This document shows, in pieces, positions 42,378 through 50,780 of a DNA stretch of 64,000 nt. The DNA is taken from positions 124,001-188,000 of the forward strand of contig JAAFKA010000005.1 in NCBI GenBank assembly GCA_013299115.1, written 5' to 3'. The stretch is from Cytophagales bacterium. Its GTDB lineage: Bacteria; Bacteroidota; Bacteroidia; Cytophagales; Thermoflexibacteraceae. The notes below the pieces were generated by a model. The model had not been told where the DNA came from and ran no database searches. It saw nothing but the letters and a program-made list of their open reading frames with translations. Positions within the stretch are counted from its first letter, which is position 1. The number at the start of each line of letters is the position of its first letter. The translations under genes and the position numbers were made by a program.

Positions 42378-44183
42378 ATGAACTTACTCCGAATTACACT
42401 AACAACTTTGCTTTTGCTGCTGGGTTTGGGTCTTGCGTTGCCTGCCACAGCCCAGCAAGATTTGGGCAAGTTGAAAGAAAAATATTTGCAGGCTCTCAAT
42501 GCCAATAAAGCCGAAGAAGCCAGCCGCATGGCGTTGGATATGGCAGACCGTTATCGCAAAGTAGGAGATAATGGCAATGCTGCATTTTATTATACCGAAG
42601 CCATAGAAAGATTTTCGAATTATCATGACGATGCCACCATAGCCAAATGCAATGCAGCTTTAGCAGAGATTTTTGAGCAGGGCGTAGAGTACGAGTCGGC
42701 TTTGCTAAACTACCAACGTGCAGCCAAACACTTTCGCATAGCCCAAAACAAAGAAGGCTATTTGAAAGCCCAATTAGGTGGTATCAACATTTTGGTTAAG
42801 CAAAAAGCAGGCAAAAAAGCCCTTACTTTGTTGAAAGATGCCACCAATTTGTCTGCCTCCATTGATTCGCCACCACTCACCGCCCAATGTTACAGCTTGT
42901 ACGCACAGGCGTATGAGCAGGTGGGCAACAAGGAAAAAGCCTTAGAATATCGCAAAATGTTTGAGGAAATTAACGACAAGTTGAAAGAGGCAAGTTTCAA
43001 AGCCTTAGAAAATAAAATGAATGAGGAAAAACAGAAACAATCTGTTGTGCTTTCTAAAAAAGAAAAAGAATTGCAAGAAAAAGAAAAAGCAATAGCCGAC
43101 ATAGCCGAACAACAGCAAGCTATGGAAGACCGACTGACCGAAGACCAAAAGCAAATAGAAACTCTGAACAAAGAAAAGAGGTTGCAAGAGTTGGAAATGC
43201 AGCAAAAACAAAATGAGGAGAATCTAATTTTGTTGGTTTTAGCTGTGGTGGCTGTGGTTTTGTTGGCAATTATAGTGGCAAGTATTTTTGTTTATCGAGC
43301 ATATAAGGTCAAACAAAAAGCCAATAGCTTGCTCGAAATTCAAAATGCAGCTATTTTAGAGCAAAAACACGAAATAGAAAAACAAAAATTGGAAATAGAG
43401 CATATCAACCAAAACCTGAAAGACAGTATCCGCTATGCCGAAAAAATCCAAATGGCAAATCTCCCTGCCAAAGAGGAAGTAAAAAAATATATTCCCAATC
43501 ATTTTATTTTGTACTTGCCAAAAGATGTGGTATCGGGAGATTTTTATTGGTTTGCTGCTGAAACAGTAGAGCAACCTCCCCAACTATTTTTTGCCGTAGG
43601 CGACTGCACAGGACATGGCGTACCTGGGGCTTTTATGGCTATGATTGGTATTACGCTGCTCAAAGAAGTGGTAAACCAAAAACACCTGCACGAGCCAGCC
43701 AAAATTTTAGCTTATATGCACACAGGTATTCGCAAGGCACTCCAACAAGAAGGACAGGCAAATGATGATGGCATAGACATAGGGCTTTGTTTGTTGCAAT
43801 CCTTAGACCATGTGCATACCAAAGTGGTTTTTGCAGGGGCAAAAAGACCTTTGTATGTGGTGCAACAGGGCAAATTGCAAGTGATAAAAGGTGATGCCAA
43901 ATCGGTAGGAGGCAGACAAAAAGAAGCCGAAAGAGTATTTACCAACCAAGAATTAATTGTAGAAAAAGGTACGATGCTTTACCTCACTTCTGACGGCTAT
44001 GCAGACCAAAACAATGCAGCCAACGAAAAATACAGCACCGCAAAACTCATAGCAGACCTTGCGGAAGTTGCCAGCCTTTCAGCAGAAACGCAGAAAGAAC
44101 TTTTGGCAAGCAACCTCCGAAAACACCAACTTGCCCAGCACCAAAGAGATGATATTACGGTGGCGGGTTTGCGAATAGATTGA
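42378..44183 (+). CDS. TPR - TM - SpoIIE (PP2C) phosphatase, second copy
   Basis: 601 aa. Signal peptide (ITLTTLLLLLGLGLALPATA), TPR-like helices (30-200), coiled coil (200-270), membrane helix (about 278-300, LILLVLAVVAVVLLAIIVAS), second coiled coil (305-355) and a SpoIIE phosphatase domain (360-601). Motifs: VVSGDFYWF, FFAVGDCTGHGVPGAFMAMI, DDGIDIGLCLL, YLTSDGYADQ, QRDDITVAGL. Same order as the 922-aa protein but with a shorter sensor region. No kinase gene is adjacent, so it could serve the SiaB/SiaC pair at 25 kb; that link is inference only. Confidence 0.88.
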   Translation: MNLLRITLTTLLLLLGLGLALPATAQQDLGKLKEKYLQALNANKAEEASRMALDMADRYRKVGDNGNAAFYYTEAIERFSNYHDDATIAKCNAALAEIFEQGVEYESALLNYQRAAKHFRIAQNKEGYLKAQLGGINILVKQKAGKKALTLLKDATNLSASIDSPPLTAQCYSLYAQAYEQVGNKEKALEYRKMFEEINDKLKEASFKALENKMNEEKQKQSVVLSKKEKELQEKEKAIADIAEQQQAMEDRLTEDQKQIETLNKEKRLQELEMQQKQNEENLILLVLAVVAVVLLAIIVASIFVYRAYKVKQKANSLLEIQNAAILEQKHEIEKQKLEIEHINQNLKDSIRYAEKIQMANLPAKEEVKKYIPNHFILYLPKDVVSGDFYWFAAETVEQPPQLFFAVGDCTGHGVPGAFMAMIGITLLKEVVNQKHLHEPAKILAYMHTGIRKALQQEGQANDDGIDIGLCLLQSLDHVHTKVVFAGAKRPLYVVQQGKLQVIKGDAKSVGGRQKEAERVFTNQELIVEKGTMLYLTSDGYADQNNAANEKYSTAKLIADLAEVASLSAETQKELLASNLRKHQLAQHQRDDITVAGLRID

Positions 44184-44320
44184 TATTTAGAACTTATCCA
44201 AAATGCGTAGCACTTGCTATTTTGTTTTTTGCTATGTGTTTTATGTGGCTATGTGGTTAAAATATTGTTTTACTACATAGCAACACAGCACACATAGGTT
44301 TGGGCTTAAATGCCATGTAT

Positions 44321-45235
44321 TTACTTTTTATTAACTACCAACTGCACTTCGCTGCATGAATTTTTGTAATAGTGTGTGGTCAAAATCAAACTTACAGCTT
44401 GTTGCCTGTCGTTCAGGTCTGTTACCTTGCCAATGGTGGTTTCTCTAATGGCAGCTTCGGCTTCGGTGGGTTCTTCCATATAGTTGATTTCTCCACTTGC
44501 CAACCATTTGTAATATTTTTCGCCTATCACTATCATTTTTGCATCTTGTGGATACATAAAACCTACGGGACTTAATTCGGTTTGGTAACTTCTGCCACTT
44601 GGAATGGTGGTTTTCATCACAAAATCTTGCCCGCCGTTTTCGGCTGTCAATTCACAGGCACAAGATACTTTGGTTTTTTCGTCCTCAATTTGCGTTACCA
44701 CATATTGGCAAATTTTCCATTCACCCGCCACTTTTTTATACGTCAAAGATACAGTTTCGTGTCCTTTTGACCAAATTTGTCCGCCTTTTTTATTTTCATA
44801 ATTCACGCCATACACCACCATTGCAATATTGCCATTGACATAAATTTTGTCTATTTTTTCCAAAATATAGTGAATAGTAAGTCCTTCAGTGGTAGTTAGT
44901 TTGTCTAAATAACCCGCAAAGCCTTTGTAATCACTGTATAAAATGTTCATTTTCCCTGCCAAATTGAAACTGACTAAGGTAGAAATGACCTCTGGCGACA
45001 TATAACTCAATACTTTGTCTTTTGCTTTTGTCTTTTCTATTTGGGCATAGCTGTCTATAAATTCCTCAAATTTGCTTTTAACTGCTAAGGCTTCTGGCGA
45101 CAAAACCTGTTGGGTTTGCGGAGTTCTGCCTGCTGTGGGTGGCGGAGTTTTGGGGTTTTGGGGTTTCTTTTGGGCAAAAAGGGGCAAATTTGTCAGCAAA
45201 AGCAAGACAAAGCCCCAATAAAAAATTGGTTTCAT
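44321..45235 (-). CDS. Secreted protein with possible NTF2-like domain
   Basis: 304 aa with signal peptide (FYWGFVLLLLTNLPLFAQ), a Pro/Thr/Gln-rich linker, then FEEFIDSYAQIEKTKAKDKV ... GHETVSLTYKKVAGEWKICQ, a pattern like the DUF4440/SnoaL NTF2 fold. A Cys pair (SCACEL) and a second half with no known motif follow. No catalytic residues can be assigned. Located between the SpoIIE phosphatase and bshA, alone on its transcript. Confidence 0.5.
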   Translation of the reverse strand: MKPIFYWGFVLLLLTNLPLFAQKKPQNPKTPPPTAGRTPQTQQVLSPEALAVKSKFEEFIDSYAQIEKTKAKDKVLSYMSPEVISTLVSFNLAGKMNILYSDYKGFAGYLDKLTTTEGLTIHYILEKIDKIYVNGNIAMVVYGVNYENKKGGQIWSKGHETVSLTYKKVAGEWKICQYVVTQIEDEKTKVSCACELTAENGGQDFVMKTTIPSGRSYQTELSPVGFMYPQDAKMIVIGEKYYKWLASGEINYMEEPTEAEAAIRETTIGKVTDLNDRQQAVSLILTTHYYKNSCSEVQLVVNKK

Positions 45236-45316
45236 GGCTGTTTGGTAAGATTTATTAGATACTTAGTTTGTTAAGGCATTTTTTCAGGCAACCTAACAAA
45301 TTAATGTTTTTTGAAT

Positions 45317-46459
45317 TTACTTTATCAGCATTGATTCTTTTTTCATCAATGCTTTTTCATACACCTTCTCATACAGAGGTCTTATGTGGCTGAGTTCAAA
45401 CTCTTTTGCTCTTAGGAGTGCATTCGCCTTGAAAGTAGGCAAATTTTTTGGGTCTAATACAATCAAGGCGTTGCTTGCCATGCTTTCCACATCACCCACA
45501 TTGCTCAAAAAGCCTGTTACGCCTTGCACGTTGAGTTCAGGCAAACCACCTGTGTTAGACGAAATAACAGGCACTTCGCAAGCCATAGCTTCTAAGGCAG
45601 CCAAGCCAAAACTTTCGGTTTCGGAAGGCATCAAAAACAAATCTGCCACCGACAACACTTCTTCTATAGCCTCTAATTTGCCCAAAAAACGGACATCTTC
45701 GGTTAATTTTAGCTCTTGGCAAAGTTCCTCAATATAAGTTCTTTCGGGTCCATCGCCTACTAAAAGCAACTTGGCGGGAATTTCACGACGCACTTTGCAA
45801 AATATTTTTACTACGTCATCTATTCTTTTGACCTTCCTAAAATTGGAAGTATGCACCAATAATTTTTCGTCATTGGGGCAAATTGCTTTTTTGAAATGGT
45901 CTTTTTTCTGTTTTTTGAATCTTTCCAAATCTATAAAATTTGGAATGACCACAATATCGTTTGTAATGTCGAAGTGGGCGTAAGTATCTTTCCGTAAACT
46001 ATCAGACACCGTCGTTACGCCATCAGATTGGTTAATGCTAAAAGTAACTACAGGAGCAAAACTTTCATCTTTGCCTACCAGCGTAATGTCTGTGCCATGC
46101 AAGGTAGTAACAACAGGAATATAAATGCCTTGGGTACGCAAAATTTGCTTTGCCATATAAGCAGCGGAAGCATGCGGAATAGCGTAGTGTACGTGTAGGA
46201 GGTCGAGGTTTTCTGTTTTCACTACATTTACCATTTTGCTTGCCAACGCCAATTCATAAGGTGCATAGTCAAACAAAGGATAATTGCGAATGTTTACTTT
46301 ATGATAAAACAAATTGCCGTCTAAGAGGTCTAACCGAGCAGGTTGTTCGTAGGTAATAAAGTGAATTTGATGCCCTACTTTGGCTAAGGCTTTGCCCAAC
46401 TCTGTTGCGACTACACCACTGCCTCCATAGGTTGGATAGCAAACGACTCCTATTTTCAT
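45317..46459 (-). CDS. bshA: N-acetyl-alpha-D-glucosaminyl L-malate synthase
   Basis: 380 aa GT4 glycosyltransferase; first step of bacillithiol synthesis, joining UDP-GlcNAc to L-malate. Typical start MKIGVVCYPTYGGSGVVATE, then HVHYAIPHASAAYM, FIDLERF and the sugar-nucleotide end PSETESFGLAALEAMACEVP, with E-x7-E. Length fits the family. No bshB/bshC are next to it. Confidence 0.93.
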   Translation of the reverse strand: MKIGVVCYPTYGGSGVVATELGKALAKVGHQIHFITYEQPARLDLLDGNLFYHKVNIRNYPLFDYAPYELALASKMVNVVKTENLDLLHVHYAIPHASAAYMAKQILRTQGIYIPVVTTLHGTDITLVGKDESFAPVVTFSINQSDGVTTVSDSLRKDTYAHFDITNDIVVIPNFIDLERFKKQKKDHFKKAICPNDEKLLVHTSNFRKVKRIDDVVKIFCKVRREIPAKLLLVGDGPERTYIEELCQELKLTEDVRFLGKLEAIEEVLSVADLFLMPSETESFGLAALEAMACEVPVISSNTGGLPELNVQGVTGFLSNVGDVESMASNALIVLDPKNLPTFKANALLRAKEFELSHIRPLYEKVYEKALMKKESMLIK

Positions 46460-46565
46460 ATTGGTTGAGATTTTTGAGTATTGTGTGTTTGTTTGTATAA
46501 CTACAAAATATACCCAAAAAGTTTAAAGTTTTAGAAAAAATATGAAATTTTGCCCCTTAGTTCTA

Positions 46566-47234
46566 TTACCTATTCCCTTTCCCTTTGCTTGGTTTTTTGT
46601 TGTTTTCGGCAGGAGGTGGTGTACCTTTGCTGTCCTCTGTGCCTATGGTGTTGTCTTCGTTTGAATTATTACCTCCGCTTTTTTCACCATCTTTAAGTTC
46701 AGGAGTTTTTACATTGGCATTGCCCAAACCTAATTCAGCCAACACATCATCAGTAAAATTATAGGTAGGGTCGGTATAAATCATAGACAAATCACTTGCT
46801 TTGTCGAAAATGAAATGAATTTTGCGTTTGCGAGCTACTTTGCGTGCTGCTTCAAATATCTTTTCTTGCAAATTTTTTAATAACTCATCTCTTTTTTTGA
46901 ACAACAAACCATCGAAACCAAAATATTTGCTTTGTAGTTTGCGAACTTCATCTTCTTTGTCCAATAGGGCAGTTGTTCGTTTTTGCTGCATATCTTCTGT
47001 CAATAGCACTTTTTCTGCCTCAAAATCTCTACGCATACGCCCTAATTCTTGTTGGAGAGTATCTATTTCTTTTTGCCACACCAAGACCACTTTATCGAGT
47101 TCTTGTTGAGCTTCTTTATATTGGGGCATTTTGTCTGTTATCATTTGTGAGTTGATATAGCCAAATCGTTGGGCAAAAACCTCTACACCAAGCAAAAGAC
47201 AAAAGGCAAAGTAAAAAATGAGTGTTTTTTTCAT
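46566..47234 (-). CDS. OmpH/Skp-family periplasmic chaperone
   Basis: 222 aa: signal peptide (LIFYFAFCLLLGVEVFAQ), then RFGYINSQMITDKMPQYKEA and long coiled-coil helices (QQELDKVVLVWQKEID, AARKVARKRKIHFIFDK), ending with YNFTDDVLAELGL. A low-complexity Asn/Glu/Pro/Lys tail (about 180-222) is unusual for Skp and may be a lineage extension. Binds unfolded outer-membrane proteins in the periplasm. Confidence 0.85.
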   Translation of the reverse strand: MKKTLIFYFAFCLLLGVEVFAQRFGYINSQMITDKMPQYKEAQQELDKVVLVWQKEIDTLQQELGRMRRDFEAEKVLLTEDMQQKRTTALLDKEDEVRKLQSKYFGFDGLLFKKRDELLKNLQEKIFEAARKVARKRKIHFIFDKASDLSMIYTDPTYNFTDDVLAELGLGNANVKTPELKDGEKSGGNNSNEDNTIGTEDSKGTPPPAENNKKPSKGKGNR

Positions 47235-47311
47235 TAGTTGGACTACTTTTTTTAAGCACCAAAACTATAAAATATGCGTAGCAAGAGCTACATACTACAA
47301 AACGAAGTTAC

Positions 47312-47692
47312 TTACCAAATATTTTCTAAATCTGCTGCTGTGTATTTGTGATTTCGGTCTGCAAACACACTTTTTGCATTTGTTTTTTTCAAAGTCAACG
47401 GATTTTTGGTTGCCAACCTGAAGATAAAAGCTATTGGCGAAAGAAACAGGAAAAAGATAATAGATAAAATGATACGAGAATTTATCCAGCCTAAAATTTC
47501 TGCCAATTTGAACCACAATTTTACCACCAAATCTCCAATAACAGGCAAGACTACAAAAACAAGCCCCAAACCTGTGGCTACATAGATAAGGTATTGTTGG
47601 TACTTAGAAAAAATAAAACTCAACACCAAAAAGCCTGTAACCATCACTATTTGGGCTTTGAGTTTATCTTCGGGGGTTTGTTTTAAAGTCAT
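47312..47692 (-). CDS. SxtJ-family membrane protein
   Basis: 126 aa with helices at about 15-52 and 66-92. The ending FADRNHKYTAADLENIW is the family hallmark. In other genomes SxtJ is next to a DUF5989 protein and a carbamoyltransferase of saxitoxin-type clusters. Here the DUF5989 gene is the upstream neighbour, but no carbamoyltransferase is within the window. Role unknown. Confidence 0.7.
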   Translation of the reverse strand: MTLKQTPEDKLKAQIVMVTGFLVLSFIFSKYQQYLIYVATGLGLVFVVLPVIGDLVVKLWFKLAEILGWINSRIILSIIFFLFLSPIAFIFRLATKNPLTLKKTNAKSVFADRNHKYTAADLENIW

Positions 47693-47735
47693 TTACTTAA
47701 TTTTGAATTGTGATTTTTTTATGCGTTGGCAATGA

Positions 47736-47831
47736 CTTTTATACGTTGGCAATGGTCGCAGACCTTGACAATCGTAAAAGTGTTTTGTGGTACGATTGTC
47801 AAGGTCTGCGACCATTGCCAACGTATAAAAG
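47736..47831. repeat. Perfect 41-bp inverted repeat with 14-bp loop
   Basis: Arms 47736-47776 and 47791-47831 are exact reverse complements (ends CTTTTATACG / CGTATAAAAG), separated by AAAGTGTTTTGTGG. A further partial arm copy (GCGTTGGCAATGAC, about 47724-47737) precedes it. It separates the SxtJ and DUF5989 genes, so the DNA could extrude a cruciform or the RNA a very stable stem. Confidence 0.9.
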
Positions 47832-47870
47832 TATTTTTGCTAACAATATTCGGTTGCTACTGGAAAATTA

Positions 47871-48020
47871 TTAGAACAAGGTATAAATGAATGGTGCAAC
47901 GGCACTACCTCCGCCAATGACTAATAAAACACCAATGAAAAGTAAAACCAAAATAATAGGTGCTAACCAAAATTTTTTGCGTTCTTTTAAGAACTTCCAA
48001 AGGTCTGTTAAGAAATCCAT
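47871..48020 (-). CDS. DUF5989-family small membrane protein
   Basis: 49 aa from ATG 48018-48020 (MDFLTDLWKFLKERKKFWLA); an upstream in-frame extension to 48056 is not conserved. One hydrophobic helix (APIILVLLFIGVLLVIGG) and ending GSAVAPFIYTLF, the family tail. Usually encoded with SxtJ. Promoter box TACCTTTG at 48054-48061 precedes it. Confidence 0.8.
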   Translation of the reverse strand: MDFLTDLWKFLKERKKFWLAPIILVLLFIGVLLVIGGGSAVAPFIYTLF

Positions 48021-48053
48021 TTGCTTAATGTGAAGATAAATCAATTTGATTGA

Positions 48054-48061
48054 CAAAGGTA
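48054..48061 (-). promoter_or_regulatory. -7 promoter box (TACCTTTG) of the DUF5989 gene
   Basis: Minus-strand TACCTTTG fits TAnnTTTG, 33 bp before the ATG at 48020. Confidence 0.4.
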
Positions 48062-48097
48062 CAACTTTTATTTACTACAAGGCAAATATACAACCAA

Positions 48098-48607
48098 CTA
48101 TTTTTTCAATACTTTGATTTGTGAGGTGGTGCAACGCCCACTATTGAGTAAAAAAGAGCCTATTAGCTGGCGAGTGGCAGTATCTATTTGTAGGTTTTCT
48201 TCTGTATCAAAATTGATTATAATTGTTTGTATATCATCTTGCAAGTGTGCAGACAGTCCAAGAAAAGAGGGCAAATTATGCTCCATCGAAAACCTAAGAA
48301 AACGAACTTCTATATTTTGCGGAGAGTTTTGCACTGCGGTAGAAAATAATTTTTGGGCTTGTTTGACATACATAACCTTTTTGTAGGGATTAAACACATA
48401 TTTTGCTTGCAAACCCTCACAAGCTGCTCGATATGCCATAAAAATTGGGGCTTGTTGGGTCAAGTTATCTAATTCTTTAAGCAGGGCATCATTAGCTTTT
48501 TCGCTGTTGGTGGCTTGCACATAAGCTTTTCGTACCCATTCCATTTGAGATTGAGCAAAAGTTTTCATATTAATAACAGATAAAAAGACAACTAATAAGA
48601 TACGCAC
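48098..48607 (-). CDS. Secreted helical protein (TPR-like)
   Basis: 169 aa with signal peptide (RILLVVFLSVINMKTFAQ). The mature part is helix-rich: WVRKAYVQATNSEKANDALL, APIFMAYRAACEGLQAKYVF, AQKLFSTAVQNSPQNIEVRF, resembling degenerate TPRs; ending QLIGSFLLNSGRC. A conserved exported Bacteroidota type of unknown function. Confidence 0.55.
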   Translation of the reverse strand: MRILLVVFLSVINMKTFAQSQMEWVRKAYVQATNSEKANDALLKELDNLTQQAPIFMAYRAACEGLQAKYVFNPYKKVMYVKQAQKLFSTAVQNSPQNIEVRFLRFSMEHNLPSFLGLSAHLQDDIQTIIINFDTEENLQIDTATRQLIGSFLLNSGRCTTSQIKVLKK

Positions 48608-48756
48608 TTTTGAAATTGTTTTTGGGTAAAACTATTTTTGTTTCTTTACAGTTCCACTGTAGGAATTATATTGATAGAAAATAGGAACTTCAGATGAGCA
48701 ACCCTGTGTGAAGTTACTTCGTCTTGTGTAGTCCCCCAAAAAATAAAGTCTATAAA

Positions 48757-50691
48757 CTACCCCATCAACTCCCACGCAGTTCTATAAGCCTGTATTTGCT
48801 CTGCATAGTTAAGTAGTTGCTCGTAAAATGAATGTTGGCTTAGGGTGGCACTGTCGCCAATCATCACCAATTTTTGCTTTGCCCTTGTCATGGCTACATT
48901 CATTCGTCTGGTGTCTTTCAAAAAACCTATTTCGCCATTTTCGTTGCTCCGTACCAAACTGATGCAAATAATATTTCGTTCTTGCCCTTGAAATCCATCG
49001 ACTGTATTTGCTTCGGTAAGTTGGGCAAAAGCTGTGTCGAGCAGCAATTCATTGAGCAACCTGACCTGTGCCTTGTAAGGAGAAATGATACCAATAGTTA
49101 ATTTTGCAACCTGTTCGGGTGGCAACTGTTGTTGTAAGTTTTCGTACAAATTAGTCAAATATTTTAGCAACAGTTGGGCTTCTTCGGGGTTATACAAACT
49201 TGCACTTTCTTGGTCTTGCTGTTCTGCAAAACCACAACCTGCCGTATCTATCCACTCAAAAGGTTGGTGCAAAATAGGCAAGGTTTGGTCGGTGTGCAGC
49301 CTGTGGTTTGCCACTTCGGGTGCAGCCTGCAACCTACCTTTGTAAAACTGTTGGTTTGAAAACTCCATAATTTGCGTGTGCATACGATACTGCACTTCGA
49401 GCATTGTGGCTACTTCGCTGCCCTTATGCTCTTGTTTGGCTATGCTCTGCTCGAACAAAGTTTTGCTCAACCCTTGCTTGCCAGCCTCCATCGACTTCAC
49501 TGTTGGTGGTAATTGGCAATGGTCGCCAGCCATTACCACGCGTTGGGCTTTGGCTATGGCTATCCAACAGGCAGGTTCGAGGGCTTGGGCTGCTTCGTCT
49601 ATAAAAACGGTGCTAAATTGTTTGTTTGCCAACAAAGAGGTGGCTGTGCCTGTCAAAGTAGCTGTAATCACTTGGGTTTGTTGCAACAACGCATCGAGAA
49701 TATAGTTCTCTGTTTTTTCGGCATCTTTCAATAAATTCTTTGCCTCTTGCAACAATAATTTGCGTTGCTCTCTTTCGGCAGCACCAAAATTTCTTTTGTA
49801 TTTAGAGGCAAGTTGCTTGTAAGTTTCGGCTTCTTTTCGCAACTTTTTGAGGTCTTTAAATTGGGGGTGTTTGGCAATTTGCTCATCGAGGCTGTATGCC
49901 AACAGGCTGTCGTCTATGCGTGCAGGATTGCCCAAACGCAAGACCTTTAAGCCTTTTGCTATCAATTTTTCGGTCAATAAATCTACGGCTGTGTTGCTGG
50001 CTGCTGTTACCAATACCTGTTTTTCAGTCTTCAGGCACTGGGCTATGGCTGCGGTCAAGGTGGTGGTTTTGCCTGTGCCAGGAGGTCCGTGAATAAAAGC
50101 TATGTCTTTTGCAGCCAATACTTTTTGTACGGCTTCGTTTTGTTTGGCGTTGAGGTTAGGTAGTTGCAAAAAGTTGGGAACTTCGCCAAAAGATGCTGTT
50201 TTTTCTCCAATCAAGACGTTGCGGAGGGCAGCCAACCTGTTATTGTCGGCATTTTGCACTGTTTTGATAGCATTTTCCTGTTCTCTGTACGTTTTATCGT
50301 CAAATAAAATCTCTACGCCCAACTTGCCATCGTCTATCCAATCGGGCAGTTCTTCGCTGTTTAGCACCAATTTCATTTGGTTTTGCCTGACCCACGCCAC
50401 CACACCTGCCTCCATTGGGCGTTGTTTTTCGCCTTCTATGTTGGCAAACAAACCAACAGGGCTACCATTTTGGAAAACGTGATTTTCATTAGCCTTGCTG
50501 TTTCTTTCTATCGTCATATACAATTTGCCCCCTGTGCTTATCTCCCAATGACTCAGGCGAATAGGATACCAAACAAAACCCTCTTTGCGTCTGTCGGCTA
50601 AGTTGGCTTGTTGCACTTTTTGTTGGTATAATTTCAGGTCTTCGTCCCATTCCAATTTGAGAAGGGCAAGCAAATGTTGAAAGTGTTGCAT
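48757..50691 (-). CDS. SF1 (UPF1/IGHMBP2-like) DNA/RNA helicase
   Basis: 644 aa from ATG 50691 (MQHFQHLLALLKLEWDEDLK; an upstream TTG would add five residues). Helicase motifs: Walker A FIHGPPGTGKTTTLTA, Ia ASNTAVDLL, Walker B FIDEAAQALEP, III AGDHCQLPPTV, IV-like QYRMHTQIMEF, V VDGFQGQERNIICIS and VI MNVAMTRAKQKL. Long helical insertion of Arg/Glu/Lys residues (about 290-350). ATP-dependent 5'-3' helicase; the bacterial target is not known. Confidence 0.9.
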   Translation of the reverse strand: MQHFQHLLALLKLEWDEDLKLYQQKVQQANLADRRKEGFVWYPIRLSHWEISTGGKLYMTIERNSKANENHVFQNGSPVGLFANIEGEKQRPMEAGVVAWVRQNQMKLVLNSEELPDWIDDGKLGVEILFDDKTYREQENAIKTVQNADNNRLAALRNVLIGEKTASFGEVPNFLQLPNLNAKQNEAVQKVLAAKDIAFIHGPPGTGKTTTLTAAIAQCLKTEKQVLVTAASNTAVDLLTEKLIAKGLKVLRLGNPARIDDSLLAYSLDEQIAKHPQFKDLKKLRKEAETYKQLASKYKRNFGAAEREQRKLLLQEAKNLLKDAEKTENYILDALLQQTQVITATLTGTATSLLANKQFSTVFIDEAAQALEPACWIAIAKAQRVVMAGDHCQLPPTVKSMEAGKQGLSKTLFEQSIAKQEHKGSEVATMLEVQYRMHTQIMEFSNQQFYKGRLQAAPEVANHRLHTDQTLPILHQPFEWIDTAGCGFAEQQDQESASLYNPEEAQLLLKYLTNLYENLQQQLPPEQVAKLTIGIISPYKAQVRLLNELLLDTAFAQLTEANTVDGFQGQERNIICISLVRSNENGEIGFLKDTRRMNVAMTRAKQKLVMIGDSATLSQHSFYEQLLNYAEQIQAYRTAWELMG

Positions 50692-50780
50692 GAGGAAAAA
50701 GTACAAGTTTTTTGGTAAATTTTATTTGATAAAGGCTACACCTTCTATTGGTTCTTTTTGTTTCAACTCATAACTTATCT

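Noticed and set aside
47736-47831. Ordinary transcription terminator
   Set aside because: The 41-bp perfect arms are far longer than a terminator and lack a U-run directly after the stem; more likely a repeat element, though it may stop transcription incidentally.
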